Numbered from the stretch's first letter, positions 6,634-14,419 are shown. The stretch: 15,193 nucleotides of DNA from Clostridia bacterium (GCA_900769875.1 CAAGII010000136.1:1-15193); one strand, 5' to 3'. Numbers and translations are program-made. The notes: generated from the letters alone by a model not told the origin.

Positions 6634-7191
6634 ATGCGCCGCGCGCGCGTATGCTGGATGCTTTTGCGGGAAATGCTGCTGATATCGTCCATGACCTTTG
6701 GCGGCGGCTTTGTGATCGTTTCGCTGATGAAAAAGCGCTTTGTGGATGAGTTGCACCTGCTGGAGGAGGACGAAATGCTCGATCTGGCGGCGATTGCGCA
6801 GTCCGCGCCGGGCGCGATTGCGGTCAACGCCGCCATTTTGGTGGGCAACCGCGCATCGGGCGCGGCGGGCGTGTGCGCGGCGGTGCTGGGCACGGTGCTG
6901 CCGCCGTTTATGATCCTCGGCGTGATTTCGATGATGTATCAGGCGTTTGCTCAAAGCGCCTGGGTGCGCGCGCTTTTGTGCGGTATGCGCGCGGGCGCGG
7001 CGGCGGTGGTGGCGGACGTGGCGTTCAGCCTCGCCATGAAAAACGTGCGGTCGCGCAACCCTGTGCATATCGCGCTGATGGCGGCGGCGTTTGTCGCGGT
7101 GCTGCTGGGCGCGTCCGCCATGGCGGTGCTCGCGGGCGCGGTGCTGCTGGGCGTCGCGCTTACCCTGTGGGAAGGGAGGCGGCGCGCGTGA
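6634..7191 (+). CDS. Chromate transporter family half-protein, first subunit
   Basis: This is a member of the CHR (ChrA) family in its short, single-domain form, with 185 residues from the ATG at 6634. An in-frame ATG at 6628 lies only one base after GGAGG (6622-6626), whereas 6634 has normal spacing, so the later start is preferred. Family marks are TFGGGFVIVSLM near the N-terminus and APGAIAVNAAILVGNR. About five to six hydrophobic segments follow, rich in Ala, Val and Gly. Long ChrA proteins fuse two such domains; short ones occur as gene pairs that work together. The next gene overlaps by four bases. Chromate efflux by proton symport is known for some members, but the natural substrate in anaerobes is unproven. 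No chromate-responsive regulator or reductase is nearby. Confidence 0.86.
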   Translation: MRRARVCWMLLREMLLISSMTFGGGFVIVSLMKKRFVDELHLLEEDEMLDLAAIAQSAPGAIAVNAAILVGNRASGAAGVCAAVLGTVLPPFMILGVISMMYQAFAQSAWVRALLCGMRAGAAAVVADVAFSLAMKNVRSRNPVHIALMAAAFVAVLLGASAMAVLAGAVLLGVALTLWEGRRRA

Positions 7192-7736
7192 TTGTCCATC
7201 TCATGCTGACCTTCATGCAGGTGGGCGCGCTGAGCGTCGGCGGCGGCTACGCGGCGATTCCGCTGATCGAGAGCCTCGTCGTCCGCGCAAACGGCTGGCT
7301 GACCCCGGGCGAGTTTGGCGATCTGGTCACCATCGCGGAGATGACGCCGGGACCCATCGCCATCAACGCCGCCACTTTTGTGGGCATGCGCATGGCGGGG
7401 CTTGCGGGCGGCGTGGCGGCGACCCTCGGGTGCATTGCGCCCTCGCTGGCGCTGGTGTCGCTGCTCTCCGTGGCGTACATGAAAACGCGCGGCGGCGGGC
7501 TGATGGGGCAGATCCTTGCGTGCCTTCGCGCGGTGATGACCGCGCTGATCGCCTCGGCGGCGCTTTCGCTGCTGCGCGCAGCCGCGCTGGACGCGCAGGG
7601 CGCGCTCATCGTGCCGGGCGCCGTGATGGCGCTTGTCGCCTTCGCGCTGCTGCGCACGAAAAAATGCAGCCCGGTGCAGGTCATGCTGGGCTGCGGTCTT
7701 TGCGGCGTGGCGCTCCACGCGGCGGGTCTATGGTAA
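7188..7736 (+). CDS. Chromate transporter family half-protein, second subunit
   Basis: This 182-residue short CHR protein starts at the GTG at 7188, which overlaps the TGA of the first subunit (GTGA) and has GGGAGG at 7174-7179; this overlap implies translational coupling. Family motifs are FMQVGALSVGGGYAAIPLIE near the N-terminus and TPGPIAINAATFVGMR at about residues 55-70, closer to the consensus than in its partner. Several hydrophobic helices follow, and the protein ends in ALHAAGLW. The two products probably form a hetero-oligomer equivalent to one full-length ChrA. The gene is followed by a strong hairpin that separates it from the convergent ABC transporter genes. Confidence 0.86.
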   Translation: MIVHLMLTFMQVGALSVGGGYAAIPLIESLVVRANGWLTPGEFGDLVTIAEMTPGPIAINAATFVGMRMAGLAGGVAATLGCIAPSLALVSLLSVAYMKTRGGGLMGQILACLRAVMTALIASAALSLLRAAALDAQGALIVPGAVMALVAFALLRTKKCSPVQVMLGCGLCGVALHAAGLW

Positions 7737-7788
7737 CGCGGGCCGCGGCAGGTCGGGAAGGCATCCCTTTTCATGCCGCAGCACAGGC

Positions 7789-7835
7789 AAACGGCGCGGA
7801 GCGTGGGCGAAGCAGCCCGGCATCCGCGCCGTTTT
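7789..7835 (+). terminator. Strong intrinsic terminator between convergent units
   Basis: A perfect 12-bp stem (7789-7800 with 7823-7834) encloses a 22-base loop and ends in TTTT. The As at its left side give only a short T run on the minus strand, so it terminates mainly the chromate-transporter unit and perhaps also the ABC unit arriving from the right. Confidence 0.85.
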
Positions 7836-7866
7836 CGGTTGAACAGGCGTTCAAGGCAGTCGCCGG

Positions 7867-9648
7867 TCAGCGGTAATACTGCGCCTGCGCCTCGAACATG
7901 CCGGCATAGATGCCGCCGGGCATATCGCGCAGCGTGTCGTGCGTGCCGTATTCGGCAATCCTACCCTCGGAGAACACCGCGATGCGGTCGCAGAACTGGC
8001 AGCTGGACAGGCGGTGCGAGATGTAGAACGCCGTCTTGTCCCCGACGAGGCTGTGGAACTGGCGGTAGACCTCATACTCCGCCACGGGGTCAAGCGCGGC
8101 GGTCGGCTCGTCGAGAATGATGACCGGCGCATCCTTGGCAAGCGCTCTGGCGATGGCCAGCTTCTGCTGCTCGCCGCCGGAGGGCTCCACGCCGTTTTCG
8201 TCAAAGAATTTGTAGACAGCGGCGTCCATGCCCCTGGGCTGCTTTTTCACCATGTCGCCAAGACCGACCGTGTCAAGCAGCGCGGCGGTTTTTTTCGTAT
8301 CCTCGGCGGTGCGCTCTTCACCATCGCGGAAAAGCACGTTCTCCGCAATCGTGAAGCCGAAGAGCTTGAAATCCTGAAACACCGGCGCGAACTGGCGCAT
8401 GTAATCGTCATAGTCGTAGTCGCGGATGTCGCGCCCGTCCATCAGAATGCGCCCCGAGGTGGGATCGTACAGACGGCACAGGAGCTTGATGAACGTCGTC
8501 TTGCCCGCGCCATTGAGGCCGACCACCGACAGCTTCTCGCCCGGCTCGATGGTGATGGAGATATCATCCAGCACGAGCCTGTCGGTATTCGGATAGCGGA
8601 AGCTTACGTGGTCAAACTCGATGCGGTGCCTGCCCTTCGGCACAGCTTCATGCCGCTTCTCCAGCGCCTCTGGATACTCCATGAAGCGCACGTATTCGTA
8701 GGCGTAGCTGCACTTTTTCACCAGCTCCTGCACGCTGCTCACAAGGCCGGTGAGCGCGCCACTGAGCGCGCCGCTGCTTTCGATCAGCTGCGTAAAGACG
8801 CCCAGCGTCACCCTGCCCGCCATGGCGAGCATCCCCGCGTAGAGGTAGAGCGCCAGCGACATCAGAAGCTGCACCACGACGCTCAGCCCCCTGTAGCGGA
8901 AGGACGCGTCGCCCTGCCACTTCCACGCCTTGTAAGAGGTTTCGGCGTTGTCGTGCCAGCGGCTCTGCAGCATGCCCGCCGCGTCGTAGAGGCGGATATC
9001 CTTGCCGAAGCGGAAATCCACAATCTCCCAGCCGAAATAGCCGAAGAGGCGGTTGATCTTGCTCAGGCGCTGGAATGCCTCAAGATCAATTTTGTGGATA
9101 CGGGCGGTGACGAAGCTACCCGCCACCACGGACGCCGCCACCACCACCAGCAGCCACGGCCCGTAGCCCGCGATGAGCACCGCGTAGCCCGCGATGGACA
9201 CCAGGTTGCCCAGAAAGCGGAACACATCCTCCGACACGCCGTACACGCCGCCGGAGTACCAGTCCATGCCCGTCTGCGCGCGGTCGAGCTGATCGAGCGC
9301 CTCCTTGTCCTCGGTGAGCTGAAAGTCCAGATGCATCGAGTGGCGGCTGATCTGCATGGAGAAGTAGTTCTTCAGCCGCTCCTGATACTTCTGCAGCTGT
9401 GTTTGCAGCGCCTGATGCGTGAGCCCCAGCGCGCACTCGCTGCCGATGAGCGTAAGCGCGAGCCGCCACAGCCTGCCCGGATCGCGCGCGCCGCAGATTT
9501 CGTCAATGATCAGCGGCGAAATCAGGAAGGCGGCAAAGGGGATCGCCACCCGCGCAAGCATGGCGAAAAGCTGCAGCACGAAGAACCACGGGTATTTTTT
9601 CGCCGCGGTGCCAAAGAGGGTGCGGACGACGGTCAACACCTTGTTCAT
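7867..9648 (-). CDS. ABC exporter half-transporter (membrane domain plus ATPase), second of pair
   Basis: The 593-residue type I ABC exporter has its membrane domain at about 1-310 and nucleotide-binding domain at about 340-593. Hydrophobic segments include those near 20-45, 135-175 and 250-285, and a coupling-helix stretch reads GKDIRLYD. ATPase motifs are complete: Walker A GLNGAGKT (377-384, Lys383), signature SGGEQ (from Ser490), Walker B ILDEP (Asp513, catalytic Glu514) and H-loop His545. The ATG at 9648 overlaps the stop of the upstream gene (ATGA) with AGGAGG at 9659-9664, so translation is coupled and a heterodimer is expected. The substrate cannot be told from sequence; lipids, peptides or drugs are exported by relatives. 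The gene ends 32 bases from a convergent terminator. Confidence 0.93.
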   Translation of the reverse strand: MNKVLTVVRTLFGTAAKKYPWFFVLQLFAMLARVAIPFAAFLISPLIIDEICGARDPGRLWRLALTLIGSECALGLTHQALQTQLQKYQERLKNYFSMQISRHSMHLDFQLTEDKEALDQLDRAQTGMDWYSGGVYGVSEDVFRFLGNLVSIAGYAVLIAGYGPWLLVVVAASVVAGSFVTARIHKIDLEAFQRLSKINRLFGYFGWEIVDFRFGKDIRLYDAAGMLQSRWHDNAETSYKAWKWQGDASFRYRGLSVVVQLLMSLALYLYAGMLAMAGRVTLGVFTQLIESSGALSGALTGLVSSVQELVKKCSYAYEYVRFMEYPEALEKRHEAVPKGRHRIEFDHVSFRYPNTDRLVLDDISITIEPGEKLSVVGLNGAGKTTFIKLLCRLYDPTSGRILMDGRDIRDYDYDDYMRQFAPVFQDFKLFGFTIAENVLFRDGEERTAEDTKKTAALLDTVGLGDMVKKQPRGMDAAVYKFFDENGVEPSGGEQQKLAIARALAKDAPVIILDEPTAALDPVAEYEVYRQFHSLVGDKTAFYISHRLSSCQFCDRIAVFSEGRIAEYGTHDTLRDMPGGIYAGMFEAQAQYYR

Positions 9649-11486
9649 GCTTCCGCTTCCTCCTTCTGGTAGTACTGCGCCTGCATATCATACATGCTCG
9701 CGTACTCGCCGTGCATGTCCATGAGCGCGTCATGCGTGCCGTACTCGATCATTTGCCCGTCGCGGAACATGGCCACATGGTCGCAAAAGCGCGTGGACGC
9801 GAGGCGGTGGGAGATGTACACCGCGCTCTTGCGGCCGATCATGCTGTCAAAGGATTCGTACAGCCGCTGCTCGGCGATCGCATCCAGCGCGGAGGTCGGC
9901 TCGTCCAGCACCACGATGGGCGCGTCCTTGTACAGGGCGCGCGCCAGCGCCAGCTTCTGCCTTTCGCCGCCGGAGAGATCCACGCCGCCATCATCCACCA
10001 CCTTGAGCAGCTCGGTGTGCAGCCCCTTCGGCAGCTCCCGCACCCGCTCGCCAAGCCCGGCCTCTTCGGCGCAGGCGGAGGCGCGCGCCATGTCGGTTTC
10101 ATCGGCGGGCTTCATGGAGATCATCTCGAAAAGCGGGAAGGCCAGCACCTCCACGTTCTGAAACACGGGTGAAAAGAGGCGGTAGTACTCCTCGCGCGCC
10201 CAGGTGCGGATATCCACGCCGTTTAGGAGAATGCTGCCCTCGGTCGGTTCGTACAATCGCAGCAGCAGCTTGATCATGGTCGTCTTGCCCGCGCCGTTGA
10301 GACCCACCACCGCCAGCCTTTCCCCGGGCTCGATGGTCAGGTTCAGGTTGCGCAGCGCCCACTTCTCCGCGCCGTGGTAGCGGTAGGACACGCCGCGGAA
10401 CTCAATGCGGTAGCCGTCCGCAGCCGGAGGCTTGCCCGTGCCGGTATCGGGCAGCATGTCCATTTCAAGGAAGGAGCGCAGATCGTCCACCTCCAGGGAG
10501 GTGCGCGAAAAATCGCCGAAGCGGCGCAGGAACTCAATCAGGCTGCTCGAAAACGCCATCGCCAGCGCCATGCACAGCGTAAAATCGCCCACCGTCATGC
10601 CCTTTTGCAGCACCGCGTGGAACATCACCGCGTAGATGGCCGCCTTGCTTACAAACACCGCCGCCGTCACCACCACGCCGTGGCTCAGCCACAGGTTCAG
10701 GTGGAAATCGAACACCTTCCAGCGCTTCTCATACACCTGCTGCTGCTTTTTCAGCAGAAAGTCCGACAGCGAAAAGAGGCGGATGTCCTTGGCATAGTCA
10801 AAATCCTGCGTCACGCGCTCCATGTAGTGCAGCTGCCGCCAGGTGGGGCTGAGCACATCCCACACGCGCTTCTTGTCCGTGCGGATGCAGTAGGTGTGGT
10901 AGGCGTACTCAATCAGCGCCAGCGCCGCCAGCGCCAGCACAAGGCGCAGATCCAGCGCAAGCACGGCCACGAACGTCACCGCCACGGTGGTCAGGTTCAC
11001 GGCAAGGGTCTGCATGAGATGCATCATGCCCTCAAAGCCGCTTGAGTTGTCATTCGTGGCCTGACAGGCACGCTCATGCAGATCGAGCATGTCGGGGTTC
11101 TCCAGCGCCTCGTAGGGTATGCGCAGCACGCGCGCGACGCGCTCCTCAATCACGTCCATGCGCACATGGATGTAATGGTACCATGTCTTGCTGGCTGAAA
11201 ACACGTGGCCCAGCTGCAGCAGCGCGCCCACAAGCGCGCCCGGCACGACAATGCGCATCAGCGCAGGCAGATCCTGCCCGCCGCCGCGCTGCAACAGATC
11301 AATCACCAGCTTGGTGAAGAAGCCGAGGTAGTAGCTGGTCACCGAGCTGCAAACAATGCCAATCAGCGCCAGCGGAATGACCGACGGGCTGTAGCGGCGG
11401 CATTTGCTCAGCACATAACGCGCGTTGCTGAGGCGACCGAACTCCCTGTGCAGGGGATTCTCCTTACTCTCCTTATACTTAGCCAT
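9645..11486 (-). CDS. ABC exporter half-transporter (membrane domain plus ATPase), first of pair
   Basis: The product has 613 residues. The start at 11486 (MAKYKESKEN) is preferred over an upstream in-frame start at 11543 because AAGGAG lies at 11493-11498 and the promoter occupies 11515-11543. The membrane domain spans about 1-320 and includes KDIRLFS, a coupling-helix motif shared with the partner. ATPase motifs are complete: Walker A Lys401, signature SGGERQ from Ser505, Walker B LDEP with Asp528 and Glu529, and H-loop His560. Thus neither half has the degenerate catalytic site typical of many heterodimeric exporters. Both proteins end in a related MxxAQYY tail, which suggests origin by duplication. 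Its stop overlaps the start of the second subunit. The substrate is unknown. Confidence 0.93.
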   Translation of the reverse strand: MAKYKESKENPLHREFGRLSNARYVLSKCRRYSPSVIPLALIGIVCSSVTSYYLGFFTKLVIDLLQRGGGQDLPALMRIVVPGALVGALLQLGHVFSASKTWYHYIHVRMDVIEERVARVLRIPYEALENPDMLDLHERACQATNDNSSGFEGMMHLMQTLAVNLTTVAVTFVAVLALDLRLVLALAALALIEYAYHTYCIRTDKKRVWDVLSPTWRQLHYMERVTQDFDYAKDIRLFSLSDFLLKKQQQVYEKRWKVFDFHLNLWLSHGVVVTAAVFVSKAAIYAVMFHAVLQKGMTVGDFTLCMALAMAFSSSLIEFLRRFGDFSRTSLEVDDLRSFLEMDMLPDTGTGKPPAADGYRIEFRGVSYRYHGAEKWALRNLNLTIEPGERLAVVGLNGAGKTTMIKLLLRLYEPTEGSILLNGVDIRTWAREEYYRLFSPVFQNVEVLAFPLFEMISMKPADETDMARASACAEEAGLGERVRELPKGLHTELLKVVDDGGVDLSGGERQKLALARALYKDAPIVVLDEPTSALDAIAEQRLYESFDSMIGRKSAVYISHRLASTRFCDHVAMFRDGQMIEYGTHDALMDMHGEYASMYDMQAQYYQKEEAEA

Positions 11487-11514
11487 GGCAAGCTCCTTGA
11501 GAAAAGATGGAGAT

Positions 11515-11543
11515 ATTGTACCTGATGCGACCAGCCGGGTCAA
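11515..11543 (-). promoter_or_regulatory. Near-consensus sigma-A promoter of the ABC exporter pair
   Basis: On the minus strand, TTGACC (11543-11538) and TACAAT (11520-11515) are separated by exactly 17 bases. The inferred start of transcription near 11508 leaves a leader of only about 22 bases with AAGGAG in it, leaving no room for an attenuator. Confidence 0.82.
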
Positions 11544-11625
11544 GCGGCACAGGATGAAGATTTGATGAGAAAACCGCCCTGCGCTGTAGCGCGGCAGACT
11601 CCCGGCGCGCGCCCTTTCAGGCGCA

Positions 11626-11661
11626 TAAAAAGCAGCGGGAAGGCCATTGCCGTCCCGCTGC
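11626..11661 (-). terminator. Intrinsic terminator of the OFA-family transporter gene
   Basis: GCAGCGGGA (11632-11640) pairs with TCCCGCTGC (11653-11661), and the minus strand continues into TTTTT (11631-11627). It lies just past the stop at 11676 and insulates the ABC promoter. Confidence 0.85.
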
Positions 11662-11675
11662 GATGCGCTTCGAGC

Positions 11676-12920
11676 TTACTTTTTGTTGTAGTTGACCAGG
11701 AACTGGCTGCACACAAGCGCCACCACATACATGGCGAGGGTCATGTACAACACGCTTTCGACATTGCCGGTGGCATGCTCGATCATCTCGGCGAACTGGT
11801 TGCCGGTCAGACCCGCGATACCCCACGCGCTCAGCGCGATGCCGTGGATGGCGGAATAATTCGCCTTGCCGTAGTGCGCGCCCAGCAGGTTGGGCAGCGT
11901 GGAGTAGCCGCCGCCGTAGCCCGCGTTGACCATCAGCAGCAGCGCGATGGTCATCACGCACAGGAAGCCGTTGGTCGCGCCCGCGGTGAGGCCGTGGGTG
12001 AACAGCACGAAGGCGGTCAGCACGATGGAAATCACGAAGATGATCTTGTACACCGTGTTGCGGTCCTTCATCTTGTCGGAGATGGCGGAGAAGCACAGGC
12101 GGCCGCCCGCGTTGAACACGGAGGACACCGCCAGCAGCGTGGCCACAAGGCTCGCGTCCAGCCCAAGGCCGGCGAAGATGGCCTTATCCTGATGGATCAG
12201 CGCCAGTCCGGCGGCAATGTTGAGGTAGAACATCAGCCAAATGCCGATGAAGGTCACGGGCTTGGCGCGAATCACGTCGATTGCGCGGTTGCCCTTGGCG
12301 ACGACCTGCGGCTCATGCCAGTCGGAGGGCTTCTTGAGCAGCAGATGACCCACAAACATCATCACGATGTAGGCCATGCCCATGTACACGAACATTTTCC
12401 ACACGCCGTTGACCGGATCGGAGGAGAGAATCGCGCTCATGATGGGCGATGCGATGGCCTTCGCCGCGCCAAAGCCCGCCACAGCCAGGCCGGTGGCGAG
12501 GCCGGGCGTCTTGGAGAACCAGAGCGTCAGCGTCTTGACCGGGCTGAGGTAGCCGGTGCCCAGGCCGATGCCCATGATGAAGCCGTAGCACACAAAGATG
12601 CCGATGAGCGCCAGCAGGCTGTGCTGATGCTGCCCGCCGTACCAGATGAAGAACGCGGTGCCCAGCATGCCGCCGCCGAAGGTGCAGGTGGCGATGAGGG
12701 AGGAGCGGTGGATGTTCTTTTCCACCATGCCGCCAAGGAACGCGGCGCTCATGCCCAGGAAGAAGATGGCCAGCGAGAACGCCCAGCCGACAACAGACTT
12801 GTCCCAGCCGATGTAGTTGGAGATTTCATTGCTGAAGGTGCCCCAGCAGTACACCGTGCCGATGCTCATGTGCAAAAGAAGCGCCGGGATCGCGCCGCGA
12901 ACCCACTTGTTTTCCTTCAT
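11676..12920 (-). CDS. OFA-family MFS transporter (OxlT-like organic anion carrier)
   Basis: The 414-residue, twelve-helix major facilitator starts at ATG 12920, chosen for AAGGAG at 12936-12931; a longer open frame up to 13079 would run through the promoter. The N-terminus (MSIGTVYCWGTFSNEI) and GIGLGTGYLSPVKTLTLWF are typical of the oxalate:formate antiporter (OFA) family. NAGGRLCFSAISDK places Arg274 near OxlT Arg272. By my alignment from memory, the TM11 position of OxlT Lys355 is Trp366 (SAWGIAGL), so oxalate is not a safe substrate; other small carboxylates are possible. No oxalate-degrading genes (frc, oxc) are in view. It is a single-gene unit with its own promoter and terminator. Confidence 0.85.
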   Translation of the reverse strand: MKENKWVRGAIPALLLHMSIGTVYCWGTFSNEISNYIGWDKSVVGWAFSLAIFFLGMSAAFLGGMVEKNIHRSSLIATCTFGGGMLGTAFFIWYGGQHQHSLLALIGIFVCYGFIMGIGLGTGYLSPVKTLTLWFSKTPGLATGLAVAGFGAAKAIASPIMSAILSSDPVNGVWKMFVYMGMAYIVMMFVGHLLLKKPSDWHEPQVVAKGNRAIDVIRAKPVTFIGIWLMFYLNIAAGLALIHQDKAIFAGLGLDASLVATLLAVSSVFNAGGRLCFSAISDKMKDRNTVYKIIFVISIVLTAFVLFTHGLTAGATNGFLCVMTIALLLMVNAGYGGGYSTLPNLLGAHYGKANYSAIHGIALSAWGIAGLTGNQFAEMIEHATGNVESVLYMTLAMYVVALVCSQFLVNYNKK

Positions 12921-12996
12921 TGGAATTCCACTCCTTATCCGTGTGCGCAAGGGTGCGCTTGATGCGCCGCGGCATCTCCGCGACTCATATATGGTT

Positions 12997-13025
12997 ATTG
13001 TACCGCAGGAAGGCGCGAAATGCAA
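12997..13025 (-). promoter_or_regulatory. Promoter of the OFA-family transporter gene
   Basis: On the minus strand, TTGCAT (13025-13020) and TACAAT (13002-12997) are 17 bases apart. The leader of about 70 bases contains GC-rich imperfect inverted repeats (around 12961-12976), but no known riboswitch was recognised in it. Confidence 0.62.
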
Positions 13026-13081
13026 TCTATTTCGCCCAAATTCGTGACATTTTCGACAAATTCCCCCGCTGCTCCGCACAG

Positions 13082-13110
13082 AAAAAGGAACGCAGCCGAA
13101 GCCGCGTTCC
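13082..13110 (-). terminator. Intrinsic terminator of the rpsF-ssb-rpsR operon
   Basis: GGAACGC and GCGTTCC (13087-13093 and 13104-13110) pair. Across one mismatch, a further GC pair step closes a UUCG tetraloop on the minus strand. Five Ts follow (13086-13082). Confidence 0.87.
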
Positions 13111-13127
13111 CATGCGGAACGATTCGA

Positions 13128-13385
13128 TCAATCCACCGTGAAGGGCAGCAGCGCGATGGCACGGGCGCGCTTGATGGCCTCGCTCAGCTGACGCTGATGC
13201 TTGGCGCAGTTGCCGCTCATCCGGCGGGGCAGGATCTTGCCGCGCTCGTTGATGTAGCGGCGCAGATGGTTGATGTCCTTATAATCGATGTACTCGATCT
13301 TATCCACACAGAAGCTGCACACCTTACGGCGGGGACGACGTCCTCCGCGGGGGCGCGGCCTTCTTTCACCACGTTCTTCAGACAT
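13128..13385 (-). CDS. rpsR: Small-subunit ribosomal protein bS18
   Basis: The 85-residue protein starts at ATG 13385, with AAAGGAGG upstream (13401-13394). After a basic Arg/Pro-rich tail (1-21), the core contains DYKDINHLRRYI and GKILPRRMSG, which are bS18 signatures. Cys23 and Cys26 (KVCSFC) together with Cys60 and His63 (NCAKHQRQL) form a potential CxxC/CxxH zinc site, as in the zinc-ligand-bearing form of bS18. It binds 16S rRNA with bS6 in the platform of the small subunit. It is the last gene of the rpsF-ssb-rpsR operon, 46 bases after ssb, and its product with bS6 probably represses the operon through the leader. Confidence 0.97.
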   Translation of the reverse strand: MSEERGERRPRPRGGRRPRRKVCSFCVDKIEYIDYKDINHLRRYINERGKILPRRMSGNCAKHQRQLSEAIKRARAIALLPFTVD

Positions 13386-13431
13386 GAGGGTTGCCTCCTT
13401 TCAATATCAACTACAGGCAATGCTTAAAGCG

Positions 13432-13881
13432 TTAGAAGGGGAGCTCGTCGGTTTCGACCGCCGTGAACCCGCTGTTCTGCGCCATGGGCGCGGGCGCGGG
13501 CGCGCCGTAGCCACCCTGCTGGAATTGACCGGCAGACTGGTCGTCGCTGCGGCTGGAGAGAAACTCGACTTCATCCGCCGTTACATCCAGAGAAACGCGG
13601 GTGCTTCCGTCCTGCGCCTGATAGGTGCTTGCGGACAGAGGACCCGACACGAACACCTTGCGACCCTTGGCCAGATACCTGGCGCAATTCTCCGCCTGCT
13701 GGCGCCACACCGTGACGCGGAAGAAATCCGCGTCGCCCTGCGCGCCGGACTGCTGATCGCGCCTGCCGCGCCGGTTGACCGCAATGGTGAAGGAGCACAC
13801 GCTCGTGGGGCCATTGGCGGTATTGACGCTGCGCAACTCGGGATCGCGGGTCAGGTTGCCGATCAGAATGATCTTGTTCAT
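13432..13881 (-). CDS. ssb: Single-stranded DNA-binding protein
   Basis: The 149-residue SSB starts at ATG 13881, preceded by AAGAGG at 13895-13890. The OB fold covers about residues 1-107 (MNKIILIGNLTRDPELR, then FFRVTVWRQQAENCARYLAKG and VFVSGPL). A flexible Gly/Pro/Gln linker covers 112-140. The acidic DELPF tip at the C-terminus recruits repair and replication partners. It coats single-stranded DNA during replication, recombination and repair. It lies between rpsF (24 bases upstream) and rpsR, as usual in Bacillota. Length is slightly short for the family, mostly in the linker. Confidence 0.97.
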   Translation of the reverse strand: MNKIILIGNLTRDPELRSVNTANGPTSVCSFTIAVNRRGRRDQQSGAQGDADFFRVTVWRQQAENCARYLAKGRKVFVSGPLSASTYQAQDGSTRVSLDVTADEVEFLSSRSDDQSAGQFQQGGYGAPAPAPMAQNSGFTAVETDELPF

Positions 13882-13905
13882 GCTGTTAACCTCTTAGACG
13901 ATGCG

Positions 13906-14322
13906 TTACTGAGCGTCGGTGTTCACCGGCACTTCGACCACCACGGCCTCCACTGCGGCAGGAGCGGCAGCGGCAGCGGGAGCAGCCACGGGCGCGGCAA
14001 CGCGCACAGGGCGGGGCTTCACATTGCTGCGCTTCTCCACCAGCTTGACGACCAGATAGCGGATCACGCTCTCGTAGATCTCCAGGTTACGCTCAAGCTC
14101 CCTGGGCAGCTCGGCGGGCGCCTTGAAGGTGACCAGCACGTACCAGCCCTCGGTCTTGTAGTTGATGGCATACGCCAGACGGCGCTTGCCCCAGGTCTCG
14201 TCAACCTTTTCCACCTCGCCACCATTGGCCGCGATCAGATTGGAAACCTTTTCGATCAGCTCTTTGCGAGCAGTCTCCTCCAGCGCGGTGTCAATGATGT
14301 AGGTCAGTTCATACCTATTCAT
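13906..14322 (-). CDS. rpsF: Small-subunit ribosomal protein bS6 with Ala-rich C-terminal extension
   Basis: The ATG at 14322 (MNRYELTYIIDT) is chosen, giving 138 residues. A GTG nine bases upstream is in frame but overlaps AGGAGG (14336-14331). Residues 1-100 form the bS6 ferredoxin-like core (WGKRRLAYAINYKTEGWYVLV and ESVIRYLVVKL). Residues 101-138 are an Ala/Pro/Val-rich tail with acidic residues near the end, longer than in the roughly 95-residue Bacillus form. bS6 pairs with bS18 on the 16S platform. This is the first gene of the operon, downstream of a consensus promoter and a structured leader. Confidence 0.97.
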   Translation of the reverse strand: MNRYELTYIIDTALEETARKELIEKVSNLIAANGGEVEKVDETWGKRRLAYAINYKTEGWYVLVTFKAPAELPRELERNLEIYESVIRYLVVKLVEKRSNVKPRPVRVAAPVAAPAAAAAPAAVEAVVVEVPVNTDAQ

Positions 14323-14328
14323 TCCATT

Positions 14329-14380
14329 CACCTCCTCACGGACTTATGGCGCTACCACACGCGTGTAGCGCAAGGATGTG
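14329..14380 (-). promoter_or_regulatory. rpsF leader: probable S6:S18 autoregulatory RNA element
   Basis: In the transcript, CACAUCCU (14380-14373) can pair with AGGAGGUG (14336-14329), seven of eight positions, which hides the rpsF Shine-Dalgarno sequence. Inside this stem sits a 7-bp hairpin (GCGCTAC at 14349-14355 with GTAGCGC at 14365-14371 on the plus strand). On its 3' side is an unpaired stretch holding CCG (14341-14339). A hairpin beside an asymmetric loop with CCG matches what is known of the S6:S18 mRNA motif, which mimics the 16S binding site. Repression of rpsF translation by the S6:S18 complex is inferred. Confidence 0.68.
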
Positions 14381-14390
14381 CCATTTACGG

Positions 14391-14419
14391 ATTATATCAG
14401 ATGATTCGCCGCTTTGCAA
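14391..14419 (-). promoter_or_regulatory. Sigma-A promoter of the rpsF-ssb-rpsR operon
   Basis: On the minus strand, TTGCAA (14419-14414) and a perfect TATAAT (14396-14391) are 17 bases apart, and TGA directly before TATAAT gives an extended -10. The inferred leader is about 62 bases. Confidence 0.85.

Noticed and set aside
7939..9672. Open frame of 577 codons on the plus strand
   Set aside because: It lies opposite the ABC exporter gene and reads as a His/Arg/Ala-rich composition artefact of GC-rich antisense codons, with no family motif.
11487..11543. Longer N-terminus for the first ABC subunit starting at 11543
   Set aside because: The promoter hexamers lie inside this stretch, and a good ribosome site precedes the ATG at 11486.
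11562..12962. Open frame of 466 codons on the plus strand
   Set aside because: It is antisense to the OFA transporter, rich in His/Gln/Arg/Ala, with no recognisable domain or suitable ribosome site.
12921..12996. Riboswitch in the leader of the OFA transporter gene
   Set aside because: The leader of about 70 bases has only GC-rich imperfect inverted repeats; no known aptamer core was recognised, and it is short for most classes.
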